Origin: an uncultured Lachnospiraceae bacterium
GTDB lineage: Bacteria > Bacillota > Clostridia > Lachnospirales > Lachnospiraceae
NCBI GenBank assembly: GCA_949471785.1
Contig: CASWRE010000026.1
Coordinates: 1-47,642, forward strand
Direction: 5' to 3'
Length of the DNA stretch: 47,642 nt
Shown here: positions 33,803-41,947 of the stretch, in pieces
Numbering within the stretch: position 1 is the first letter of the stretch
Layout: each line of letters begins with the position of its first letter
The notes under the pieces: generated by a model
Seen by the model: only the letters and a program-made list of their open reading frames with translations
Databases searched by the model: none
What the model was told of the DNA's origin: nothing
Program-made: the position numbers and the translations under genes

Positions 33803-34645
33803 ATGGGAACAGATATGGATGGGATGGATGAAAAAAGGAAAGAAGCGCTGCTTCGTCAAATGAAGGAATATGCCGCAGAGGATGTGGCCGTGGCTTTTTC
33901 GGGCGGGGCAGACAGTAGCCTTCTCCTGAAACTGGCCTGTGAGGCGGCAAAGGAGACAGGAAAGCGGGCAGTGGCCGTGACGATGAAAACCTGCCTGCAT
34001 CCGGCGGCGGAGATACAGGAGACCGCCCGGGCCGCAGTGGATATGGGAGCGGAACACCGAATCATAGAGGTGGATGAACTGGCGGAAGCAGGGATTCAGG
34101 ATAATCCCGAGGATCGCTGTTATCGCTGCAAACGATTTTTGTTTGCAAAATTATGTGGTCTGGCCGGAGAGATGGGTATCAGGCGGATTCTGGAAGGAAC
34201 CAACGAGGATGACCTGCATGCGTACCGTCCAGGGCTCTCTGCCCTGAAAGAACTGGGCATTATAAGCCCTCTGGCGGACGCCGGCCTGACCAAAGAGCAG
34301 GTGAGACGGCTGGCGGCGGCATATGGGCTGGCGGCTGCAGATAAGCCGGCGTCGCCCTGTATGGCTACCCGGTTTCCTTACGGAACCCGCTTGTCCTGTG
34401 AAGATATGGACCGGGCGGCTCTTGGAGAGGCGTATCTGCGGCAGCTGGGATTTTATAATGTGCGGCTGCGTGTCCATGGGGAGGTCGCGCGGCTGGAGGT
34501 GGATACGGAAACTTTTTCGGAGGTTCTGGCCCGCCGGGAGGCGATTATGACCAGGATGAAAGAGCTGGGGTACAGGTATGTCACGCTGGATCTTGAAGGG
34601 TATCGCTCCGGCAGTATGGATGAGGGGCCCCAGCACGGGCACTGA
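33803..34645 (+). CDS. larE: LarE-family ATP-dependent sulfur transferase
   Basis: 280 residues. The PP-loop ATP pyrophosphatase motif is AVAFSGGADSSLLLKLA near residue 30. A CxxC pair sits in NPEDRCYRCKRFLF near 103, and a third Cys in ASPCMATRFPYGTRL near 190. The LEGTNEDDLHAYRPG block is typical of LarE. LarE adenylates and thiolates a pyridinium carboxylate while building the nickel-pincer cofactor of lactate racemase. Lactobacillus LarE sacrifices its own Cys sulfur, whereas members with three cysteines are thought to use an iron-sulfur cluster, and this one belongs to the latter pattern. larA, larB and larC are not in the window. Start 33803 is tentative; ATGs at 33815 and 33824 are alternatives, and ribosome sites are weak for all. 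Confidence 0.85.
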   Translation: MGTDMDGMDEKRKEALLRQMKEYAAEDVAVAFSGGADSSLLLKLACEAAKETGKRAVAVTMKTCLHPAAEIQETARAAVDMGAEHRIIEVDELAEAGIQDNPEDRCYRCKRFLFAKLCGLAGEMGIRRILEGTNEDDLHAYRPGLSALKELGIISPLADAGLTKEQVRRLAAAYGLAAADKPASPCMATRFPYGTRLSCEDMDRAALGEAYLRQLGFYNVRLRVHGEVARLEVDTETFSEVLARREAIMTRMKELGYRYVTLDLEGYRSGSMDEGPQHGH

Positions 34646-34704
34646 CCGCCAAACGGCGGGGATGCCGAACCTGGCATACGGACCGTTGTGATCCGGAGAG
34701 CCGG
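34646..34704 (+). other. Linker with consecutive short hairpins
   Basis: Directly after the larE stop: CCGCC/GGCGG (34646-34659), ATGCC/GGCAT (34662-34677), then overlapping CGGA/TCCG and CCGG/CCGG pairings (34679-34704), just ahead of the next ribosome site GGAAGGG. No T-run follows, so it is not a standard terminator. It may be an mRNA-stability or folding element. Confidence 0.4.
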
Positions 34705-34716
34705 AAGGGAAAATAG

Positions 34717-35493
34717 ATGATGGAAAAGCAAACAGAGACAGAACAGGCAGTTTCTCCGCGCTATCCTTTTCTGGATAATCTGCGGGGGCTGACCCTGCTT
34801 AGTATGATTTTGTACCATGCCGTCTGGGATATGGTCTATATATTCGGCGCTCCCTGGGACTGGTTTCGTTCTCAGGGAGCTTATCTCTGGCAGCAGAGCA
34901 TCTGCTGGACATTTATTCTGCTGTCCGGTTTCTGTCAGGGCCTGGCAAAACGGCCCGTGAAAAACGGAGGGAAGGTATTCGGGGCGGGGCTTCTGGTCAT
35001 GGCGGTCACATGGATTTTTATGCCCGCAGAGCGGGTCGTGTTCGGGGTGCTGACGCTCATAGGCTCCTGTATGCTTTTACTTGTACCTGTGCGCAGGGCG
35101 CTGGAACAGATCCCTCCTGTAATCGGGTTTTTAGCGAGTTTTCTGCTGTTTGCGTTTTTTAAAGGGGTGAACGGCGGCTGGCTTGGATTTTTCGATATCC
35201 CTCTGCTGCGTGTTCCGGAGCGGCTCTATGCCAATCTGTGTACCGCCTATCTGGGATTTCCCGCGGCGGATTTTTATTCCACGGACTACTTTTCTCTGCT
35301 TCCCTGGTTCTTTTTGTATCTGACAGGATATTTTATCTATTTCCTGCTCAGCCGGAAGGGGAAACTGCGTCTGCCAGTCCAGAGTCCCATGCCCGTAGTT
35401 TCTTTTATGGGCAGATATTCGCTGATTGTCTATTTATTGCATCAGCCGCTGGTCTATGGGGCTTTGTTATGCGGTATGGTATTTTTTCCATGA
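34717..35493 (+). CDS. DUF1624/heparan-alpha-glucosaminide N-acetyltransferase-like membrane protein
   Basis: 258 residues with about seven predicted membrane helices. The N-terminus RYPFLDNLRGLTLLSMILYHAVWD is the hallmark of this acyltransferase-like family (conserved D.LRG and YH..WD). FILLSGFCQGL follows, and the C-terminal RYSLIVYLLHQPLVYG contains the conserved H-Q-P. Relatives acetylate sugars across a membrane using cytosolic acetyl-CoA, but most bacterial members have no proven substrate. ATG 34717 has GGAAGGG seven bases upstream. It probably shares a transcript with larE, without an obvious functional link. Confidence 0.83.
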   Translation: MMEKQTETEQAVSPRYPFLDNLRGLTLLSMILYHAVWDMVYIFGAPWDWFRSQGAYLWQQSICWTFILLSGFCQGLAKRPVKNGGKVFGAGLLVMAVTWIFMPAERVVFGVLTLIGSCMLLLVPVRRALEQIPPVIGFLASFLLFAFFKGVNGGWLGFFDIPLLRVPERLYANLCTAYLGFPAADFYSTDYFSLLPWFFLYLTGYFIYFLLSRKGKLRLPVQSPMPVVSFMGRYSLIVYLLHQPLVYGALLCGMVFFP

Positions 35494-35508
35494 TTTCCAT
35501 ATGTCGAG

Positions 35509-35537
35509 TTGATTTTTCCCTGCCCCTTGCGTATAAT
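35509..35537 (+). promoter_or_regulatory. Promoter of the MarR-family gene
   Basis: TTGATT (35509-35514), a 17-base spacer and a perfect TATAAT (35532-35537) start 15 bases after the acyltransferase stop. The leader to ATG 35608 would be about 65 bases. Confidence 0.75.
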
Positions 35538-35607
35538 ACTAACGGTCAGACGGCGGTATTTGCCGCGCCGGTTTTGGCGGTCATATTACCGGGAGGTTAA
35601 GCTGTTC

Positions 35608-36042
35608 ATGAAAGCAAGAAAATACTCGGAAGCCTATATGCAAAATATGATTGCTCTGTGTATACATCCCAGTCAGAAGAAAATAGGACATTTCGGCGGC
35701 GGCGAGCTGCTGATTTTGGCATTTCTGTCCTATTATAACAATAGCCTTTCCCCGAAAGAACTCTCACGGATCACAGGGACCAGTACAGCCCATGTGGCCA
35801 AGGCGCTGCGCAATCTGGAAGCAAAAGGGGAAATACGGCGCCGGCCGGATGCTACCGACGCCAGAAAAAAGGCAGTGTCCGTCACAGAAGCGGGTATGGA
35901 ACGGGTGGAAAATGCCCGTCTGGAAATTTTGAATGACCTGGACAGGGTGATGGAAGCTCTGGGCGAGGAGGACGCGGCTCAGCTTGTCCGTCTGTCCGGC
36001 CGTATTGCCCGGCTGTCAGTCGAGCGGATGAAAAAGGGCTGA
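35608..36042 (+). CDS. MarR-family transcriptional regulator
   Basis: 144 residues from ATG 35608, with GGGAGG 11 bases upstream; the longer frame would start in the promoter. The winged-helix core reads ELLILAFLSYYNNSLSPKELSRITGTSTAHVAKALRNLEAKGEIRRR in overlapping view: GTSTAHVAKALRNLEAKG is the recognition helix region near residues 63-80, and the wing has RRRPDATDARKKAVSVTEAG near 84-103. MarR proteins are dimeric repressors released by small ligands or oxidation. The alcohol/aldehyde dehydrogenase pair 100 bases downstream is its most likely target, by position only. No inverted repeat was confidently seen in the gap. Confidence 0.88.
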   Translation: MKARKYSEAYMQNMIALCIHPSQKKIGHFGGGELLILAFLSYYNNSLSPKELSRITGTSTAHVAKALRNLEAKGEIRRRPDATDARKKAVSVTEAGMERVENARLEILNDLDRVMEALGEEDAAQLVRLSGRIARLSVERMKKG

Positions 36043-36142
36043 ATGTCTTTCTCACCGTGCGCGGGTACGCGGAAGTATTCGTCGCAAAACGGGTCTTCGG
36101 CACGAACAGATAGAAAAATTTGCGTAAAAACAGGAGAATATT

Positions 36143-37345
36143 ATGAAAAAATGGAAAGCCTTATATTGTAGAACTTTTCAATTGGTGATGCGCGCCGCAT
36201 TGCCCTTTTTGCCTTATCGGGAACCGAAGATGCTGCGAACGATGGAGGAGGTGGCAAGGATCTGTGAACGGCGCAGGATTTCCCGGGTGCTTTTAGTCAC
36301 CGATCGTGGTATATGCGAGGCGGGTCTGACCAAAGAGCTGGAGGAGAAACTGGCGGACCGGCAGATCAGATGTTTTGTCTATGACGGCACCGTGGCTAAT
36401 CCGACCATCCATAATATCGAAGAGGCCCGGACCCTGTATGCGGACAACCAGTGTCAGGCCGTGATCGGTTTCGGCGGCGGTTCCAGCATCGACTGCGCCA
36501 AGGTGGTGGGCGCGCGGATTGCCAAACCGAGACAGACGGTGCAGAAGATGAGAGGGCTTTTGAAGGTACATCGCCGTCTGCCTTTGCTCTTCGCGGTGCC
36601 CACCACGGCGGGAACGGGCAGCGAAACGACGCTGGCGGCGGTAATTACGGATTCGGACAACCATCATAAATATCCGATTAACGATTTTGTATTGATCCCC
36701 CGCTATGCGGTACTGAACGCGAAGGTCACTCTGGGGCTGCCGCCTCAGCTTACCTCCACCACGGGGATGGACGCTCTGACCCATGCGGTGGAGGCCTATA
36801 TCGGCGGTACCACGACCAAAAAGACCCGCCGCTACGCGGAGAAGGCCGTGACCTGGATCTACCAGAATATCGAAACCGCCTGGCGGGACGGCACGAACAT
36901 GCCGGCGAGGAAACGGATGCTCTATGCCGCTTTTCTGGCCGGGGAGGCGTTTTCGATTTCTTATGTGGGGTACGTCCATGCTGTGGCGCATTCATTAGGC
37001 GGACTGTACGGCGTGCCCCATGGTCTTGCCAATGCGGTGATCCTGCCCTATTTCCTGGATCACTACGGGGAAACCATCGACGGCAGGCTGGCAATTCTCG
37101 CCAGAAAATCCGGTATGGCGGACGAAGGTCTCCCGGATTATGAGGCGGCGGAGGTATTCCGCCGGTGGGTCAGGGATGTCAATCGCCGCATGGGCATCCC
37201 GGAGCATATTCCGGAAATTCGGACGGAGGATATCCCCCGTCTGGCCGCCCATGCGGATAAAGAGGCCAATCCCCTCTATCCAGTGCCGGTGCTGATGGAT
37301 CGGGAGGAGCTGGAGGCCATGTATCTGAAAGTGAAGGGGGAGTAG
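36143..37345 (+). CDS. Iron-containing alcohol dehydrogenase
   Basis: 400 residues, group III metal-dependent alcohol dehydrogenase. The NAD(P) loop is VIGFGGGSSIDCAKVV near residue 110, PTTAGTGSETT follows near 152, and metal ligands lie in TGMDALTHAVEAYIGG and HAVAHSLGGLYGVPHGLANA. It interconverts an alcohol and aldehyde or ketone in the cytoplasm. The N-terminus MKKWKALYCRTFQLVMRAALPFLP is longer and more basic/hydrophobic than usual and could touch the membrane. ATG 36143 follows CAGGAGAA. The aldehyde dehydrogenase starts 3 bases after the stop, so the two make a two-step alcohol-to-acid (or reverse) module. Confidence 0.92.
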   Translation: MKKWKALYCRTFQLVMRAALPFLPYREPKMLRTMEEVARICERRRISRVLLVTDRGICEAGLTKELEEKLADRQIRCFVYDGTVANPTIHNIEEARTLYADNQCQAVIGFGGGSSIDCAKVVGARIAKPRQTVQKMRGLLKVHRRLPLLFAVPTTAGTGSETTLAAVITDSDNHHKYPINDFVLIPRYAVLNAKVTLGLPPQLTSTTGMDALTHAVEAYIGGTTTKKTRRYAEKAVTWIYQNIETAWRDGTNMPARKRMLYAAFLAGEAFSISYVGYVHAVAHSLGGLYGVPHGLANAVILPYFLDHYGETIDGRLAILARKSGMADEGLPDYEAAEVFRRWVRDVNRRMGIPEHIPEIRTEDIPRLAAHADKEANPLYPVPVLMDREELEAMYLKVKGE

Positions 37346-37348
37346 AAA

Positions 37349-38713
37349 ATGCAGGAACTGATGAAACGCCATCGGGAATTTGTGGCTTCCCGGAAGAGCT
37401 ATGAAGTGGCATATCGGCTGCGGGCGTTAACCCGCCTGCAGGAGGCTATCCGACATTATGAGGACGAGATCTGCCGGGCCATATACCGGGATCTGGGAAA
37501 GGCCAGGTCAGAGAGCTATATGTGCGAGGTGGGACTGACCCTCTCCGAGCTGGCCCATGTGAAAAGACATTTGAAGGGCTGGGCCAAAACGAAACATGTG
37601 GGCACCAGTCTGGCTAATTTTCCGGCCAGCAGCAGGATCGTACAGGAACCCTATGGCGTGGCGCTGATCATGTCCCCCTGGAATTATCCTTTCATGCTGT
37701 GTATGGAGCCTCTGGTGGGGGCCGTCGCCGCGGGCAATAGCGTGGTGTTAAAGCCCTCCAATTATTCCCCGGCCACCTCGGCGGTGATCCGAAAAGTGGT
37801 GTCCCGGGCCTTTGAGGAGGGCCATGTCTCCGTGGTGGAGGGGGGAAGGGCCGAGAATACGGCTCTGCTGGAGCAGAAATTTGATTATATTTTCTTTACC
37901 GGAAGCAAAGAAGTGGGGCGGCTGGTTATGGAAAAGGCCGCGAAGCATCTGACCCCGGTTTCCCTGGAGCTGGGCGGTAAGAGCCCCTGTATCGTAGACC
38001 GGACGGCTAATTTGCGGATGGCAGCGAAAAGGCTGGCTTACGGCAAGTATTTAAATTGCGGGCAGACCTGTGTGGCTCCGGATTATCTGCTGATTGACGA
38101 GGCCGTCAAAGATGAATTTCTTACACATTACCGCCGGGCCGTGGTGCGGATGTACGGTGAAGATCCGCTGGCCAATCCGGATTACGGGAAGATCATCAAT
38201 GAGAAACATTTCCGGAGGCTCTGCGGCCTGATGGACGGGGAGCGTATCGTACTGGGAGGCCGCACGGAGCCGGAGAAGCTCCGCATCGAGCCTACGGTTA
38301 TGGATCGGGTAAAACCGGAGGACTCTATCATGCAGGAGGAAATTTTCGGGCCGATCCTGCCGGTGCTGACCTTCCGGTCTCTGGAGGAAGCGGAACATTT
38401 TGTGACCGCCGGGCCCAAGCCCCTGGCCTGCTATGTGTTCACTTCTGATCCGGCGGTGGAGCGGCGTTTCCTGCGCTATGTATCTTATGGCGGGGGCTGC
38501 ATCAACGACACCATCGCTCATCTGGTCTCCCAGAGCATGGGTTTTGGCGGCGTGGGGGACAGCGGTATGGGCAGCTATCACGGGAAACGGAGTTTTCAGA
38601 CTTTCAGCCATGAAAAGAGTATTTTGAAAAAATCCGTGCTGGTGGATATGCCCATGCGGTATCAGCCTTACCAGGGGTTATATGATAAAATTGTGAAATT
38701 GATCATGCATTGA
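37349..38713 (+). CDS. Aldehyde dehydrogenase (class 3-like)
   Basis: 454 residues, the shorter length typical of class 3/fatty-aldehyde type ALDH. Motifs: IMSPWNYPFMLCMEPLVGA near residue 110, FTGSKEVGRLVMEKAAK near 187, catalytic Glu in VSLELGGKSPCIVD near 208, and catalytic Cys in LNCGQTCVAPDYLL near 240. It oxidises an aldehyde with NAD(P). The C-terminus, FSHEKSILKKSVLVDMPMRYQPY, is the usual class 3 ending. Translation is probably coupled to the alcohol dehydrogenase upstream. A lipid-like or aromatic aldehyde is a reasonable guess, not shown by sequence. Confidence 0.92.
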   Translation: MQELMKRHREFVASRKSYEVAYRLRALTRLQEAIRHYEDEICRAIYRDLGKARSESYMCEVGLTLSELAHVKRHLKGWAKTKHVGTSLANFPASSRIVQEPYGVALIMSPWNYPFMLCMEPLVGAVAAGNSVVLKPSNYSPATSAVIRKVVSRAFEEGHVSVVEGGRAENTALLEQKFDYIFFTGSKEVGRLVMEKAAKHLTPVSLELGGKSPCIVDRTANLRMAAKRLAYGKYLNCGQTCVAPDYLLIDEAVKDEFLTHYRRAVVRMYGEDPLANPDYGKIINEKHFRRLCGLMDGERIVLGGRTEPEKLRIEPTVMDRVKPEDSIMQEEIFGPILPVLTFRSLEEAEHFVTAGPKPLACYVFTSDPAVERRFLRYVSYGGGCINDTIAHLVSQSMGFGGVGDSGMGSYHGKRSFQTFSHEKSILKKSVLVDMPMRYQPYQGLYDKIVKLIMH

Positions 38714-38724
38714 GGAGGTGTAGG

Positions 38725-39426
38725 ATGCCTTTTTATTACTATTTTGATCCCACATATATATTGGTTTTGGCCGGCGTGTTATTGTGTATGACGGCTTCTG
38801 CAAAGCTGAACGCTACGTATAATAAATATCAACGAGTCCGCAGCTACAGCGGTATGACCGGGGCGGAGGCGGCTCAGAGAATTCTGTATCAGTCCGGTAT
38901 ACGGGATGTGCGGATTGAGCATGTTTCCGGCAATCTGACCGATCACTATGATCCGCGGAACAAGGTGCTGCGGCTGTCCGATACCACTTACGGCACCGCG
39001 TCGGTGGCGGCGGTGGGAGTGGCGGCCCACGAGTGCGGCCATGCCATGCAGCATGCCCACGGTTATGTACCGCTCTCCCTGCGTTCCGCTCTGGTGCCGG
39101 TGGCCAATTTCGGGTCGGCAATTGCCTGGCCTCTGATTCTGTTCGGGCTGCTCATGGGAAGTCGTTCCTCCGGCCTGCTGATCACTGTGGGAATTTTGGC
39201 TTTCTCGGCGGCGGTGCTGTTTCAGCTTGTCACCCTTCCCGTGGAATTTAACGCTTCGGGCCGGGCTCTGCGGGTATTGGAGGACAGCGGTATTTTACAG
39301 AGCGAGGAGATTCGTATGACCAGGAAGGTGCTGTTTGCGGCGGCTCTGACTTATGTGGCCGGCGCGGCCTCGGCTATTCTGCAGCTGCTCAGACTGCTGC
39401 TTTTGACGAATCGGCGCAGAGACTGA
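38725..39426 (+). CDS. Zinc metallopeptidase, YugP/Zn_peptidase_2 family
   Basis: 233 residues from ATG 38725 behind GAGGAGGTG, 11 bases after the aldehyde dehydrogenase stop. An N-terminal membrane helix (YILVLAGVLLCMTASAKL) is followed by a conserved domain with YNKYQRVRSYSGMTGAEAA and the zinc site VAAHECGHAMQHAHGY near residue 104 (HExxH form HECGH). Then come three membrane helices around WPLILFGLLMG and LLITVGILAFSAAVLFQL, and a VEFNASGRALRVLE block with the likely third ligand region. Members are integral membrane proteases of unknown substrate, widespread in Firmicutes. Confidence 0.92.
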   Translation: MPFYYYFDPTYILVLAGVLLCMTASAKLNATYNKYQRVRSYSGMTGAEAAQRILYQSGIRDVRIEHVSGNLTDHYDPRNKVLRLSDTTYGTASVAAVGVAAHECGHAMQHAHGYVPLSLRSALVPVANFGSAIAWPLILFGLLMGSRSSGLLITVGILAFSAAVLFQLVTLPVEFNASGRALRVLEDSGILQSEEIRMTRKVLFAAALTYVAGAASAILQLLRLLLLTNRRRD

Positions 39427-39525
39427 CAGGCGAAAAGGCCGGTCGTTTTCGCGGGCGGTGAGCCGGGTCAATACAGCGCCTGTCAGGGGCATGTTTTTCC
39501 GGCATATGGAGACAGGAGGCTTTAT

Positions 39526-40842
39526 TTGCATTATACAAAAACGGATTTAGTTTTATTTTTTCTCATTTATTCTTTTCTGGGATGGGTCATGGAAGTTCTG
39601 GTGGTGTCTCTGCGGCAGAAACATTTCTGCAACAGAGGCTTCTACAATCTGCCGGTCTGTCCCTCTTATGGGGCGCTGCTGGATATTCTGCTGCTGGCTC
39701 TGCCTACTCTGCAAGGTCATTTTTTTATACAGTATCTGACCACGCTGGTGGTGCTGGCGGCGGTGTATTATTACTCCGGGGCCACCGTGCGCATGACCTG
39801 GGGGCGCAGCATGTGGCGGTACGAGCGGAACAATATGTTCGGCGGCGGGAAGCAGGGATTTTTGTATTCCTGCATTTTGGCCGCCGCCGCACTGTTGACA
39901 TTTTATCTGGTTCATCCGATGCTGTTTGTGATGGTGAAGGTGATTCCCATGGCCGTGAGGAATGTGATTGCCGTCACGGGTATGACTTTGCTGGTGGCTG
40001 ATCATTTTTCTATTTTATATGCCGTTGTACATAACCGGAAAAATAAAAGCGGGCTGATGCAGTATCGTAGGGAAAATCAAAAGCCAAAAGGAGCCTTTGG
40101 CAATCGGCTGTACGAGATGATCTGGCACAGGCTGGATATGGCCTATCCGGAGATGGAGATTGCCCGTGCGGAGCCGGGAGATCTGACTTTTGCAAAGGGA
40201 CTCTGTTTCGACAAGATGGTCTGGGTCTTTGTGATCTGTGCTTTGGGCGGGGATCTGATCGAGACGGTGTTCTGCCGTTTTTCGGCCGGTCACTGGATGA
40301 GCCGTTCCAGTGTGATCTACGGGCCTTTCAGCATTGTCTGGGGGTTCGGCGCGGTACTTTTGACCATCGTACTGGACAGCGTGGCGCTTAAGGACGACCG
40401 GTATGTGTTTGGTTTCGGCTGCCTGCTGGGCGGGGTTTATGAATATATGTGCAGTGTATTTACGGAATTTTTCTTGGGGACCACTTTTTGGGATTACAGC
40501 GATATGCCCTTTAATATCGGCGGCAGAACCAACCTTTTGTTTTGTAGTTTCTGGGGAATTCTGTCGGTCGTGTGGGTGAAGATCTGTTATCCGAAACTCA
40601 GCGGATTTATCGAAAAGTTTCCCCCGCTGGGAGGAAAGATAGCCACCTGGGTATTGATCGCGGCCATCGTCTGCGACGGCCTGATCTCGGCAACGGCCAT
40701 GGTACGTTATACCCAGAGGGACGAAGGCCAGGCGCCGGCCGGTTCGATCGGAGAATTTGTGGATACTCATTATCCGGACTGGATGATTGAAAAAATCTGG
40801 CCGAACATGCGAATCGATAATGTGCGGATCGGAGAGCGGTGA
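39526..40842 (+). CDS. CmpB-type (putative ABC-transporter type IV) membrane protein, duplicated
   Basis: 438 residues from TTG 39526, which has AGGAGG six bases upstream; no ATG nearby fits. Many membrane helices. The N-terminal half opens FFLIYSFLGWVMEVLVVSLR with NRGFYNLPVCPSYG, the standard PF06541-like start. The second half repeats the plan: FVICALGGDLIETVFCRF, SSVIYGPFSIVWGFGAVL, then WDYSDMPFNIGGRTNLLF, the family's C-terminal signature. The protein looks like two copies in tandem, whereas most members are single-copy, about 200-300 residues. No ATPase is next to it, so the transporter name is historical. Function unknown. Confidence 0.82.
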   Translation: MHYTKTDLVLFFLIYSFLGWVMEVLVVSLRQKHFCNRGFYNLPVCPSYGALLDILLLALPTLQGHFFIQYLTTLVVLAAVYYYSGATVRMTWGRSMWRYERNNMFGGGKQGFLYSCILAAAALLTFYLVHPMLFVMVKVIPMAVRNVIAVTGMTLLVADHFSILYAVVHNRKNKSGLMQYRRENQKPKGAFGNRLYEMIWHRLDMAYPEMEIARAEPGDLTFAKGLCFDKMVWVFVICALGGDLIETVFCRFSAGHWMSRSSVIYGPFSIVWGFGAVLLTIVLDSVALKDDRYVFGFGCLLGGVYEYMCSVFTEFFLGTTFWDYSDMPFNIGGRTNLLFCSFWGILSVVWVKICYPKLSGFIEKFPPLGGKIATWVLIAAIVCDGLISATAMVRYTQRDEGQAPAGSIGEFVDTHYPDWMIEKIWPNMRIDNVRIGER

Positions 40843-40892
40843 GACGTAAATTTTTGCGAAAATCATGGTTCTGCGAGGGAACTGTTTCTGTC

Positions 40893-40925
40893 GGCGCGCT
40901 GTCAAAACATGATTGACGGCGCGCC
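40893..40925. terminator. Hairpin between convergent genes, likely bidirectional terminator
   Basis: A 13-pair stem (40893-40905 with 40913-40925, one G-U pair) and loop AACATGA lie between the CmpB-type gene and the convergent HAD gene. GTGTTTT follows on the plus strand. Confidence 0.6.
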
Positions 40926-40935
40926 GGCTGTGTTT

Positions 40936-41538
40936 TCAGGCGTTCAGCAGCTTCTCCAGTTCTGCGGATGCCTGCGCATAGTCTGTAAAATGAATGCCGT
41001 GGATACCCTGGCGAATGGCTTCCCGTACATTTGGTTCGGTGTCGTCAATAAACACACATTCTTCGGGCGTCAGATGATAAGTATGGATGAGCGCCTGATA
41101 AATGGCCGGGTCGGGTTTGATCAGCTTGACGTCCCGGGAGAATATGCCGCCGTCCATGAGGGGCAGGAAATCCAGTACGTCCCTGTTGGCCTCTATGGCG
41201 TATGTAGAATAATTGGACAGGAAAAGTACCTGATAGCCTCTGCTCTTCAGACCGCGAATCCAGTCTTTGGCATAGGGACGGTGAGTAAAAGCTTCGCCCA
41301 GCCGGTCGAAAGCAGTGAGGATTTCCGTCCGGTAGCCCGGCGCGGCGCTCACGAATCCGTTCCGTATCCGGTCCAGGCTCCACACTTCCCGGTCCAGCTC
41401 GTCCCACACGCCCTTGGTAAAGAGGGCCTCTTTTACGGCCCTCACGGTCTCCCCGTCATCAAAAAGCCCTTTCAGATAGCTGTCCCAGTCGTAATTCATG
41501 AGGACTCTTCCGATATCAAATATTACTGTTTTGATCAT
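40936..41538 (-). CDS. HAD-family hydrolase (YihX-like phosphatase)
   Basis: 200 residues. Motif I is VIFDIGRVLMNYD near residue 5, where the usual second Asp is replaced by Gly as in YihX-type sugar-phosphate phosphatases. Motif II is LFLSNYST near 107, motif III is the Lys in LIKPDPAIYQ near 141, and motif IV is CVFIDDTEPN near 163. A helical cap follows motif I. It probably dephosphorylates a sugar phosphate or similar small metabolite. AAGGAGT precedes the ATG. It is a monocistronic gene facing the CmpB-type gene and divergent from clpB. Confidence 0.88.
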   Translation of the reverse strand: MIKTVIFDIGRVLMNYDWDSYLKGLFDDGETVRAVKEALFTKGVWDELDREVWSLDRIRNGFVSAAPGYRTEILTAFDRLGEAFTHRPYAKDWIRGLKSRGYQVLFLSNYSTYAIEANRDVLDFLPLMDGGIFSRDVKLIKPDPAIYQALIHTYHLTPEECVFIDDTEPNVREAIRQGIHGIHFTDYAQASAELEKLLNA

Positions 41539-41834
41539 AATACACTCCTTTTTGGCGCTGTTTGCATCATACGTTTTTTATGGCAGGCGACTTTGTGATT
41601 GCGGATAATAATCACGCCGTCTGGTATAAGCCGGTCTGCGTCCTGCTGTCCGTTCGTTTTTCCGGAGCATCCGGACGGTCTTCCGACGGGTTTATTATAG
41701 GGGGAACAGAGGATGATTGCAAGAGTATATATTTGTGCGTTAGGAAATGGTTACTTTTCACACCCAATGTCAGTTAGTCAAGCTCAGGGCTTAGATCCAT
41801 CATAGATATGTAACCAAATTTTTTAAAATATGTC
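41539..41834. other. Intergenic region between HAD gene and clpB promoter
   Basis: Divergent regulatory space. A TATGAT-like -10 for the HAD gene lies near 41567-41572 on the minus strand, without a good -35. No CIRCE or CtsR-type repeat is seen, and no coding sequence is supported. Confidence 0.4.
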
Positions 41835-41862
41835 TTGCATTTTTGAAAAGCTGTGTTATAGT
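41835..41862 (+). promoter_or_regulatory. Promoter of clpB
   Basis: TTGCAT (41835-41840), a 16-base spacer and TATAGT (41857-41862). The 5' leader of about 80 bases holds a CCTGGCG/CGCCAGG inverted repeat (near 41888-41921) before the AGGAGGGG ribosome site. Confidence 0.55.
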
Positions 41863-41947
41863 GGTTATAGAACAAACGGGGCGGCCGCCTGGCGAATATT
41901 GATATCGGACTGCCGCCAGGTGAATCCATACGACAGGAGGGGATGTT

